64,000 nt of DNA from Massilia frigida (lineage in GTDB: Bacteria; Pseudomonadota; Gammaproteobacteria; Burkholderiales; Burkholderiaceae_D), in contig NZ_WHJG01000021.1 in assembly GCF_011682175.1 (NCBI RefSeq), forward strand, positions 61,603 to 125,602, written 5' to 3'. Below, one piece after another: positions 8,801-20,800 of the stretch (position 1 is its first letter; each line of letters begins with the position of its first letter). The translations under genes and the position numbers were made by a program. A model generated the notes under the pieces. That model worked only from the letters and a program-made list of their open reading frames with translations. It did not search any database and had not been told where the DNA came from.

Positions 8801-11800
8801 CGGGCCGGAAGCGCATATTCGTGGCCTCGGCCGGCGCGACGAATGGCCGCGTCCAGACCACCTTGCGCAGCGCGATGATGCGCGCACCCGGCGTGAGCAG
8901 CCGCGCCGCACAGGCCAGTGCGATCTCGACATAGGTCGCCCCCGGCAGGGTCGGGGTGCCGGCGATGACGTGCTGCGCCAGCAGTTCGTGGTGCGCGCTG
9001 AACTGCTTGCGCGCGGTGGCCGTGGAAAAACTGTGCTCCAAGCTGTCGATCAGCGGATGCACCGCTTTTTCCGGGACCCAGAAGCGCCTGCGCTCGAACG
9101 GATAGGCCGGCAGCGACACCACCTGGCCGGCGCCTGGCGCGAGCATCGTGTCGCTCGCGGCGCCGCTGGCGCGCAGCGCCACGATCAGGGCGGCGCGATC
9201 GGCGGCATTGACCACGCGCTGGTGCGTGTGGCGCGTGCGCCGCTGCGCCAGGGTATGGGCAGTGTCGGCCAGTGCCACATCGCTGCCGCCATCCTCCAGC
9301 CAGTCGGCCAGGGCGGCGCAGCTGCGCCGCAGTGCCTGCGGCGTGCGCGCCGAGACCACGAAACTAAGCGGTCCGGCCGGCGTTGGCGTCGCCGGCGGGA
9401 CCGGCCACTCTTCCAGCACCAGGTGTGCATTGGTGCCGCTGAAACCGAAGCTGCTCACGGCAACGCGGCGCGCCACGCCGGCCGGCGGCACCCAGTCGCG
9501 CAAGACCTGGTTCACATAGAACGGAGAAGTCGCGAAGTCGATCTTCTCGTTCTCGTTCTGGCAATGCAGCGTCGGGGCCAGCTTGCGCGCCCGCAGCATC
9601 AGGACGCTCTTGATCAGCCCTGCTACACCGGAAGCCGGCAACAGGTGTCCGATATTGGTCTTGACGCTGCCGATAGCGCAGAACTGCCGGTTTGCCGTGT
9701 AGTTGCGGAACGCATCGGTGAGCGCATCGACTTCGATGGGGTCGCCCAGCTGGGTGCCGGTGCCATGCGCTTCGGCACAGGTAATGGTCGACGGATCGAT
9801 GCCGTAGCGCTCATACACGCTCATGGCCAGCGCGGTTTGCGACAGCGCGCTGGGCGCCGTCATGCCATTGGTGCGGCCATCCTGGTTGATGCCGCTGCCG
9901 CGAATGACGGCGTAGACCCGGTCACCCTGCGCCAGCGCATCGCCCAGGCGCTTGAGGACCACCACGCCGACTCCCTCTCCCGGCACGAAGCCATTGGCGC
10001 CGGTGTCGAAAGTCTTGCAGTGTCCTTCGGGTGAGAGCATGCGCGTCTGGCACGTCAACAGGTGCATCTGCGGCGTGATCATCAACGACACGCCGCCGGC
10101 CAGCGCCAGGTCGCATTCGCCGTTGACCAGCGCCTGCGCGGCCAGATGGGTCGCCACGAGCGACGACGAACATGCCGTGTCGAGCGACACGGCAGGCCCC
10201 TTCAGGTTCAGGAAGTAGGCCAGGCGGGCGGCGAGAATGGAACTCACATTACCCATGCCGAACTGCGCGCCAGCCTCGGAATCGGGGTCCATCAGGCGGA
10301 AGTAGTCGCCCTGCCCGGCCCCGGCGAACACCGCGCAGCGCATGCCCGAGAGCGCACTGTCAGGCATGCCGGCGTCTTCCAGGGCAAGCCATGCCTGTTC
10401 CAGGAACAGGCGCTGCTGCGGGTCCATCCACTCGGCTTCCTGCGGCGAGATCTTGAAGAACAAGGGATCGAACTGGTCGACGCCATCGATAAAGCCACCT
10501 TTGCGGCAGTAGGTCTTGTGCGGATACAGCTCGTCCACCGACCAGCGTTCGCGCGGCACGTCGGTGACCGAATCGACACCCGCCGCGAGATTGCGCCAGA
10601 ACGCGTCCAGGTTGTCGGCGCCGGGGAAGCGCCCCGCCATGCCGACGATGGCAATGTCGGTCGGGCGCACCTCCGGCGTGGGCACGGCGGCCACTTGCGG
10701 CGCGGCGGCGGCGGGGAGCGGCGCTGCCGCCGTCATGCTGTCGACCCAGCCGGCAAGTTCACTCAGCCGCGAATAATCGTACAGGCGCGTGGCGCGCAGG
10801 TCGATGCTGAAGCGGTCTTGCAGCTTCTTGGCAAATTCGACGGCCAGGATCGAATCGAGTCCCAGTTCGACGAAGGGTGCGTCGTCGGCGATGTCGTCGC
10901 GCTCAAGGTAAAGCAGCTCCGCGAGCATGGCACGGATATCATCGAGGCTGCGGGAAGGTACGGCGGGCGCCGGAGCCGGCGGTGGCACGGGCGTCACCGG
11001 CTGCGGATCAGGCACGCCCGGGATACCGATATGGGCGGCCAGTTCCGCCACGCTCGAATGGTCGTACAGGCGGCTCGCGCGCAGGTCGATGCTGAAGCGG
11101 TCCTGCAGCTTCTTGGCAAATTCGACCGACAGGATCGAATCGAGCCCCAGGTCGACGAAGCGGGCATCGCCGGCGATCTCCTGCGGCTCCAGGTACAGCA
11201 GCTCGGCCAGGATGGCACGCACCTCCTCCAGCGGGCCGGGGCCGGCCGGCACGGCGGCCGCCGGAGCTGCGCTGATCGCGATGGTCTCGACGGGTGCGGC
11301 CGTTTCAGCAGCCGGCACGGAAGGCCGCTGGTGTCCCTGGTCGAACCAGACGTGTTTGCGCTCGAATGGATACGTGGGCAGCGATATGCGCCTGCCGTGG
11401 GAGATCGGAGGCAGGTCGGCGTGCGCCGCCAGGCCCGCCCCGCCCAGCCATGCGCGGCACTGGTTCAGCAGGTCCATGGTGGAACTGGCTTGCAGCGTGA
11501 TCCGGTGCTCGAACTGTTCACGCCCGTTCTGCAGCGTGAATACCAGGTCGCGCCAGCGGACTGGCGCCTTTTCGAGGTGCTCGCACAGCCGCACCACGGT
11601 GGCGCGCAAGGCGGCGGCGGTCTTGGCCGACAGCGGCACGGCGGCCGCGAAATCGGCCCCCGCTTCGACCGGCACCGGCGGCACCGATTCGAGCGCCACA
11701 TGGGCGTTCGAGCCACCAAAGCCAAATGCGCTCACACCGGCGCGCAGCACGGTGCCGCTCCAGTCGCTGCCTTCGGTCATCAGGCGGAATGGCGAGCCGT

Positions 11801-14800
11801 CCAGTTTCAGGTAGGGGTTGACCTGCTTGACATGCAGGGTCGCCGGCAAGCGCCGGTGCCGCATCGCCATCAGCACCTTGATCATGCCAGCGACGCCGGC
11901 GGCCGGTTCGAGGTGGCCGATATTCGATTTGATCGAACCGAGTCCGCACGCGCCTGGCGCAAGCGTAACACCCTGCTCGCGCGCCAGCGCATGAAACGCG
12001 GTGGTGAGCGCTTCGACTTCGAGCGGATCGCCCAACTCGGTGCCGGTGCCATGCGCTTCGACATAGCTGACACTGTCGATCGGCACGCCGGCGCGCTTCC
12101 AGGCACTGAACACCAGTTCCGCCTGCGCCTGCGGGTTGGGCGCGGTGAGCGAGCTGGCCTTGCCGCCATGTCCCTCGGCGCTGGCGCGAATGATGCCGTA
12201 GACATGGTCGCCGTCAGCTTGCGCCCGCGCCAGGGTTTTCAGCACCAGCACGCCCACGCCTTCGCCCTTCACATAACCATTGGCCGCGCTGTCGAAGGTT
12301 TTGCAGCGCCCGTCCGCCGAGAGCATGCCCAGTTGGGAGGCCAGCACGTAGGTATCGGGCGACAGGATCGCGCTCACCGCGCCGGCGAGCGCCAGTTCGC
12401 ATTCGCCCTGCTGGAGCGACTGCACCGCACGGTGCACCGCCACCAGCGAGCTGGAACAGGCCGTGTCCACGGTCTGGCTCGGGCCACGCAGGTCGAACCA
12501 GTACGACACCCGGTTGGCCAGCATGGTCTGGGTATTGCCGAGGGCGGCCTGCGCCCTGGCCTCGCCGGCGTCGCCGATGAGACGCATGTATTCGTTGGGC
12601 TGCGCTCCCGCCCACACCCCCACCGCCTGTCCGGCCAGTGTGGACGGGCGAATCCCGGCATCCTCCAGCGCCGACCAGGCATGCTGCAGGAACAGCCGGT
12701 GCTGGGGATCCATGAACACCGCTTCGCGCGGCGACATGCCGAAAAATGCGCTGTCGAAGTGGCCGATGTCCGGCATGAAGCCGCCCCAGCGCGATACCGA
12801 CTTGTCATGTGCGCGCCCCGTGCTGGCGTGGTAGGCGCGCCAGTCCCAGCGTTGCGCCGGCACTTCGGTCACGCAGTCGTCGCCGGCAGCCAGGTGTTCC
12901 CACAGCGCGGCGATATCGGCCGACTGCGGGAAGCAGCCGCTGATGCCGACCACCGCCACCGGCTCGGGCTTACCGGCAGCGCGCTTGGCGGCCGGCGCGG
13001 GTTCAAGCGCAGGCTGCGCCGGCGGCGTGGCCGCGGTGCGTGCGGCGGCCCACGAAGGCTCCAGATGCGCGGCCAGGGCGGCCACGCTCTGGTGCTGGAA
13101 AAACGCCGTCGGCAGGATCGGCACGCCGAGTTCCTGCCCCAGCGCCGAAGCCAGGTCCTTCATATTCAGTGAATCCAGACCCACCTCCGAGAAGCGCGAC
13201 GCGCGCGTGAGTTTTTCGGCCGGCAAGCGCACAATGCGCGCCGTACACTGAAGTACGATCTGTTCGAGCGCATCGATCCCGGCGTCGACCTGCAAGGCCG
13301 GCATGGCAGCAGCCTGGCGTGGCGCCAGCGCCGCCTCGATGCGCCCGATGTCGCCGCATGCCACGGCGAGCACCGGCGCCCCCGGGGCCAGCGCTTGCCC
13401 CAGGAGGCGCAAGGCGCTGTCGCTGCGCAGCAGGTCGAAGCCGCTGCTGGCGACATAGCGTTCCTGGTCGCTACCGGCCAGCCCCATGCCGCCATCGGCC
13501 CAGAGCGGCCAGTGGATCGCCACGCTGCGCCCGGGACGGCGCAGCGCCCGCCATTCGGCAAACGACTCCAGGTAGCGGTTAGCACTGGCGTAATCGCACT
13601 GGCCGAAATCGCCGATCAAAGCCGACAGCGATGAAAACATCACAAAAGCGTCGAGTGGCGTGTCGCGCGTGAGTTCGTCGAGAATGCGGGCACCCTCGAT
13701 TTTCGGCGCCAGTACTGCGCCCAGCGCGCTTTTGTCGGTCAACAACGCTGGTTCGATGGCGCCGGCGGCGTGCACGATCCCATGCACAGCACCGTGGCGC
13801 AGCCGGATCGCATCGAATACCTGCTGCATCGCGGCGCGGTCGGTGACGTCGGCGCCGATGAATTCGATATTGCGTCCCGGCGTTTCCGGCGGCGCATGGC
13901 GGCTGGTGACGATCACGCGCGCATTGCACTGATCGACCAGCCAGCGTGCTACCTGCATGCCGATGCGACCCGCCCCGCCGGTGATCCACCACACGCCGTC
14001 ACGGCGCAGCGGCGCTTCGCCGCGCGGCAGGGTCATGGGCACGACCGCGTGCAGCGAGCGCGCGCCGTCGACATGACGCAGCTCGGCGCCATCGACGCCG
14101 GTTTGCAGTTCACGGGCGATGGCCGCCAGCGCATCGCCGTCAACCTCCAGGGTTTGCCACAGCATATGCGGATGCACCGTCCGCAGCGAGTGATGCAGCG
14201 CCGCGCTGGCTACGGCGGCATGCTCGCCGTCGCGGTGCAGTACCAGGACGCGCCGGGCCTGTGGCGCAGCGCGTGCCACTTCCAGATACGTGTCGAGGCG
14301 ATCGAAGCAGCCGGGCATCATGGCGATCGCGCTCGCCGAATGCCAGTCGCGCCCGACCGGCACGGCCAGCAGCGCGCCAAGCCGCGTCAGGTCGGCGTCG
14401 CTGCCGCCGATCAGGCACAGCGACGCTGGCGGCGCCGCCGGTGTGCCCTCCTGCGCGATCCAGCGCCGGCCAAAGACGTGCACGCGCTCAAGCGCCGCAG
14501 GTTTGGTAGCGGGCGCCGAATCGACCCAATAGCGCTCGCGGCTGAACGGATAGCCGGGCAGCGGCACGCGGCGGTGCGCCGCCGCCGGGTACAGCGACTC
14601 CCAGTCGAGCTGCTCGCCGGCCAGGTAGCGCGCGGCCAGCGCATGGTTGGCCGGGGCGCCCAGCACGGCGCGATGGGCGTGGTGCTTGCGGCAGGCCCCG
14701 AGCGTGTAAGCGATATCGTGCGGATCGTGACGCTGGCCTTCGCCGGCCAGCCAGGCTTGCATCTGTTCCACCTGCTCGCGCAGCGCGCTCTCGCTCATGG

Positions 14801-17800
14801 CCGAGACGACCAGCAGGGACGCATCGCTGCTGCGCGCCGGCAGCGGCGCGCGGGCCGGCGCCTGCTCGATCACCACATGCACATTGGTGCCGCTCAGGCC
14901 AAACGCGCTCACGGCGGCCCGCAGCGGCGCGGCCGGCCAGGCCTGACGCGCGGTTGCGACGAAAAACGGACTGTTGGCAAAGTCGATGGCGCCGTTGGCG
15001 CGCTCGAAATGCAGCGATGGAGGAATTTCGCCGTGCCGCATCGCCAGCAATACCTTGATCAATCCGGCGATGCCGGCGGCCGGGCCGGCGTGGCCGATGT
15101 TGGTCTTGGCCGAGCCGATGGCGCAGAACTGGCGGTCCTGGGTCGAGTGCCGGAAGGCGCGCGTCAAGCCTTCAATCTCAAGCGGATCGCCCACCCGGGT
15201 ACCGGTGCCGTGCGCTTCCACGTAGCCGATGCTGCGCGGGTCGATTCCGGCGCGCTGGTACACCTCGGTCTCCAGCTCGGCCTGCGAGCGCGCGCTTGGT
15301 GCGGTGATGCCGTTGCTGTGTCCATCCTGGTTGGCCCCGGATGCGGCTATCACACCATATATATAGTCACCATCGCGTAGCGCCGCATCCAGCGGACGCA
15401 ATACCACGGCGCCCACCGCTTCGCCGGGAACGAAGCCGTCGGCGCCGTCGTCGAAGGCGCGGCAAAGGCCGTTCGGCGTGAGCATGCCGAGGCGGCCGGT
15501 CAGGTGATGAAAGCTTGGCGTGGTGCTGACGAAAACGCCGCCGGCGAGCGCCATGTCGCACTCCCCGCTGCGGATACTCTGGCACGCCAGGTGCACCGCC
15601 AGCAGCGACGACGAGCAGGCCGTGTCGACCGACAGCGCAGGCCCGCGCAGGTTGAGGAAATACGAAATGCGTGCGGCCAGCATGGAGACCCCGTTGCCCA
15701 GGAAGGCCTGCGGCTGGAGGTTTTGCGGGTCCATCTGGTGAATATAGTCGCCCGCCCCGGCGCCGACGAACACGCCGCAGCGCCTGTCGTCGAGCCATGA
15801 GGGAGAGTAGCCGGCGTCTTCCAGCGCGTGCCACGCTTCTTCGATGAACAGCCGCTGCTGCGGATCGGTGAACTCCGCCTCGGCGCCCGACATGTGGAAA
15901 AAGGCCGGGTCGAATTTATCGATATCGTCGAGAAAACCGCCCCACTTGCACGGACTCTTGCCCGGTTTGGACGGGTCGGCGTCGTAGTAGCTGTTGACGT
16001 CCCAGCGTTCGGCCGGGACTTCGCCGGTGCGGCAAACGCCGTCGCGCAGATCGCGCCAGAACGCGTCGGCATTGCGCGCGCCGGGAAAGCGTCCCGCCAG
16101 GCCAACCACGGCGATGGCGGCGGACGCGCGCGCCGGCTCCGCACTCGCCGGAACAATAGCAGCCGGCGCGGCGGCGGCGATATGCCGCGCCAGTTGTTTG
16201 ACGTTGCTGTAGTCATACAGCACGGTGACCGTCAGGTCGGTCGCACAACTGGCGTTGACGCGCTTGACGAGGTCGAGCCCGGAAATGGAATCAACACCCA
16301 GCTCGGAGAAACGGCGCTCCGGATCGATATCGGCGGCGCCCACGCACAGTACCGCCGCCAGATGGCGTGCGATCACGCGCTCGAACTGCGCCACGTCGGC
16401 GCTGGCCGGCGCAACGGCGGCGACAGGCTGCACGGGCGCGCTGACCGCAACCGGCGCTGGCGCCAAGCGGCTTTCAGGCGCGCGCGCGGTGGCGATAAAC
16501 ACCGCCTGGGGCGCGTCAGGCTCGGCCCGAGCCAGTTCCACCCGGCCGAAACACTCCGCCAGCGCGGCGCGCCAGCGAGCCTCGTCGAGCAGGGGCGAAT
16601 GCGGCAGGCGCGCCGCGACGTCGTCGTACAGCCACCAGCCGTCGGTCAGGCCGAAAGTGAGGGTCGAGAAATCGAACACCTGGATGCTTTCGTTGAGCAG
16701 CAGTTCGCCGCCCTCGCGCAGCAGGCTGCGCACATTGCGCAGACTGCTGCCGATGTTGCGCGTCGCGTGCAGCACATTCGAGGCCAGCGCCAGGTCGAAG
16801 CTGTTCTCGTCGATGCCCTGGGTTGAAGGCGCGCGTTCGACGTCGTAGGTGGTGAAGCGGGCAAACGGATACTGCGGCCCGAGCTCCGTCTTGGCCTTGT
16901 GAACCAGGCCGGCGGACAGATCGCTGAAGACAAAATCGACCCGGCCGGCATCGGCTGCCAGTGCCGCCAGCACCGCCCGCGTGGTGCCACCGGTACCGGC
17001 GCCCACCTCGAAAATGCGAACACGCTCGCGTTGTGCCAGGATTTCCCGGACCCGCGAGAGCAGTGCCTCCACCACGCGCCCGTTATAGCGGTCGACGATC
17101 GGATTGTCGCGGTACAGCGGCGCCACCAACTCGGTCGAGCCGCCCGGGAACAGCACTTCGGCCGGGTTTTTCTCGCCCGCCAGCACGGCCGGGTAGTGCG
17201 CCAGGCACTGGTCGATCAGCGTGGCGAACGGTGCGCCCCAGCCCGTGATCGGCCCGCCGTGCGCTTCGACCGGCTTTGCCGCCATGGCTTCCAGCGCCGC
17301 GCCTAAGCGTGCATACTTGGGCGCCACCTTCAGATTGAGACGGCCGTCGGGGCCGAAAAAGCGGCGCAGCGCGGCGCGTCCATGGTTTTCGACCGCGGCA
17401 AAGGCGGCCGCAATATCGTCGTCCCCGGTCGGCACCAGGAGGCCCATGCGCGCCAGCGTGGCAGGATCGACCTTCATCGGCATCAGCTGCGGCTGGTCGC
17501 TGGACAGACACGCTTCCAGCGCGGCCAGGCCCTCCTCCACGCCGATTGCGCCGATCCCGTGTTCGAGCGCGCGCTGGCGATGCAGCGGCGTGGCCACCGC
17601 GCCGACGTCGCCCCAGAATCCCCAGTTGACGCCCCGTACCGGAAACGAAGCGCGCTCCCGCAGATCGAGGGCGATGGCATCCTGCGCCATCGACGCGGCC
17701 GCGTAGTTGGCCTGGCCAGCGTTGCCGAAGAACGAATTGGCCGACGAAAAAAAAGCCATGAAGTCGAGCGCCTGTCCGGCGAACAGTAGCGCCAGATTGG

Positions 17801-20800
17801 TGCTGCCGGCCAGCTTTGGTGCCAGCACCGCCCGCAGCGTGGCGGCATCCATGTTTTTCATGCGCACGTCACGCAGCACCATCGCTGCATGGAACACGCC
17901 ATTGATCGCGCCGCAGCGCGCCCGGGTGTCGGCGACGATGGCGGCCAGCGCCTCCGCGTCGGTGATGTCGGCCTGGCGATAGACAATCGCCTCGGGCAGC
18001 GCCAGCGTCAGGGCACGTCGTCCCACCAGCACCACGCGCGCGTCGTACTGGCTGGCCAGGTAGCGGGCCAGCACCAGGCCGATGCCGCCGGCGCCGCCAG
18101 CGATCAGGTACACGCCGCCGCGCCGCAGGCGGCTGGCCGCGTGCGCCGCCGGCACATGCTCAATCAGCGTGCGGCGGTAGCGCTGGCCGGCGCGCACGGC
18201 CAGCACCTCGCCGGCTTGGGTGGCCGGCGCTTCGTTCCACGCCGCGCCCGGATCATCCGACTCCATTGCGCACACCCGCAGGTGCGGCTCCTCGCGCGAA
18301 ACCGTCTGCGCAAACCCCAGCAGCGCGGCGCCCTGCGGCGGCGCGCACACAACCACCGGCAAAGCTCGCGCGCCATCCTGCGGCAAGGCTTGCAGCAGGT
18401 GCAGCAAGCCGACCAGGTCGCGCTGCGGGTCCGCGCGTCCACCGAGGAAAATAACCCGTTCGATCGGTTTGAGCTGCGCCACCAATTGCGCAAAGGCCGC
18501 CGGCAGCGTCGCATCCACCTGCCACTGCCCGGGTCCGACCGACATGCTGTGCTCACCCAGGACCACGTCAAGCAGCTGCCCGGCGGGCGCCGCATCGAAG
18601 ATCACGTCGGGCGCGCGCACCAGCAGCGTCAAGCCAGGCACAGTCGCGTCGCCCGCTGGCGCCGGGGCGGCGATCCATTCCGGCCGGTAGTAGCGCAAGG
18701 CCGGCTCGCCAGAGCGCTGCGGCGCGGGTGCCGGGTGCAGCTCCGCCACGCCGAATTGGGTCAAGCTAGCCAGCACCGCGCCGGCTTCATCGACAAGCGT
18801 CATCTCGAAACTGCGCGCGCCGGTCAGGCGTACGTGCGCGTAGCAGATGGCCGGAAGGGGCGAATGTACCGCGACCGCGCCGATCGACGCGGGCACCAGC
18901 ACCGCTTGCGAGGTTTGCGCCAGCAACGCCATGGCCGCCTGGAAGGCGCCATCGACCAGCGTGGGGTGCAGCGTGTAGTAGCCGATGCTGCGCGCTTCTC
19001 CCGGCGCCAGCTGCAACTGGGCCAGGGCCTCGCCCTCGCCCAGCCAGAGCCGCTGCAAGCCGCGGCAGTAAGGCCCCAGCACGACGCCGGCGCTGTCGAA
19101 GCGCGCAAGCAGCGCATCGACATCGACGCCGGCGCCGTTGAGCCACTTGTCCAGATCAAGCGCCGCCCCCGGTGCGCCGCTCGCGGCCACGGTCCGGCCG
19201 CTGGCGACCGTGACGCCCGCGCCGAGGATGGAAAAGGCGCCATCGGGTTGCAGGCGCAGTTCGACGCCGGCGGCCTGCGCATCGATGTGCAGCGGGCTGC
19301 GCAAGACTACGTCGGCGAGCGCGCGTGCGCCAGTGGCGGCCAGCGCCAGTTCCAGAAAACAGGCGCCGGGCACGATGTGGCGGCCGAGAACCCGATGGTC
19401 GCGCACGAATGGCAGGCTGGCGTCCCACAGGCTGTGAAAGCCATCCGCCCCCGCGTGGTCCAGCAGCGGATGCGGTGCGCTCGTCAGTTTGGGCTTGGTC
19501 GACACGCCCAGCGCGTGCTTGCGGCGTTCGAAGCAGTAGGTCGGCAGGCCGATGCGCGGCGGCGTCTGGGTGCCGAACTGCTCGTCGGCGCGTGGCAGCG
19601 CGGCATCGGTGCCGCCGATGGGCGCGCGCAGCAAATCGATCAGCGCCGCGCGGGTGGCCGCGTGCAGAACCACTCGGTGCGCATGATGATCGCGCCCGGT
19701 GAGCAAGGTCCAGCTCACCGAATCGAGGGGTGCCTCGGGCCGCTGTTCGAGCCAACGCGCCAGCGCAAGGCAATTGTGCTCCAGTGCCGTACGGGTTTTG
19801 GCCGACACCACAAACGGCAGCGTCTGGTGGCGTGCCTCGGCGCGCGCGCGTGCCGGTGCCTGGGCGATGACCAGGTGCGCGTTGGTGCCGCTAAAGCCGA
19901 ACGAACTGATTGCCGCGCGACGCGGCGCGCCGGCGGTCGTGGGCCAGGGCGCGAGCGTTGTATTGACGTGGAACGGCGTCGCGGCGAAACCGATGGCCGG
20001 GTTCTCATGCTCGAAATTGAGCGACGGCGGCAGCTCGGCCGCCTCCAGCGCCTTGAGCACCTTGATCATGCCGGCCATGCCGCTGGCGCTCATCGCGTGC
20101 CCGATGTTTGTTTTCGACGAACCGATGGCGCAAAAGCCACGGGCAGCGGTAAATTTGCGAAACGCCGCGGTGAGCGCTTCGATTTCGATCGGGTCGCCCA
20201 GCGCGGTACCGGTGCCGTGCGCCTCGACATACCCGATCGTCGCCGGGTCGATGCCAAACTTCTCGTACACTTCGAGCGCCAGGGCCGTTTGCGATGGCGC
20301 GCTCGGCGCCGTGATGCCGTTGGTGCGGCCATCCTGGTTGATCGCCGAGCCTTCGATGACGCACAGGATATTGTCGCCATCGGCCAGCGCCAGGTCGAGC
20401 GGCTTGAGCACGATCACGCCCACGCCTTCGGCCGGGACGAAACCATCGGCACTGCGGTCGAAAGTGCTGCAGGCGCCCTTCTTCGACAGCATTCCCGCCT
20501 TGGAGCCCGCCATGTAGAAATTGGGCGTGTTCAGCACGCACACGCCGCCGGCCAACGCCAGGTCGCTGGTGCCAAGGGCCAGGCTCTCGCAGGCCAGGTG
20601 AATTGCCACCAGCGACGACGAACAGGCCGTATCGATGGCCACGCTGGGGCCTTTCAGGTTCAGGTGGTAGGAAATGCGCGCCGCCAGGATCGAACTGGCG
20701 TTGCCCATGAAAGCGTAGGCGTCGGGCTTGATGCCTTCATCGGATATTTGGTGAATGAAGTCGCCGCCGGCTACGCCCGCGAAAACGCCGCAGCGCACGC

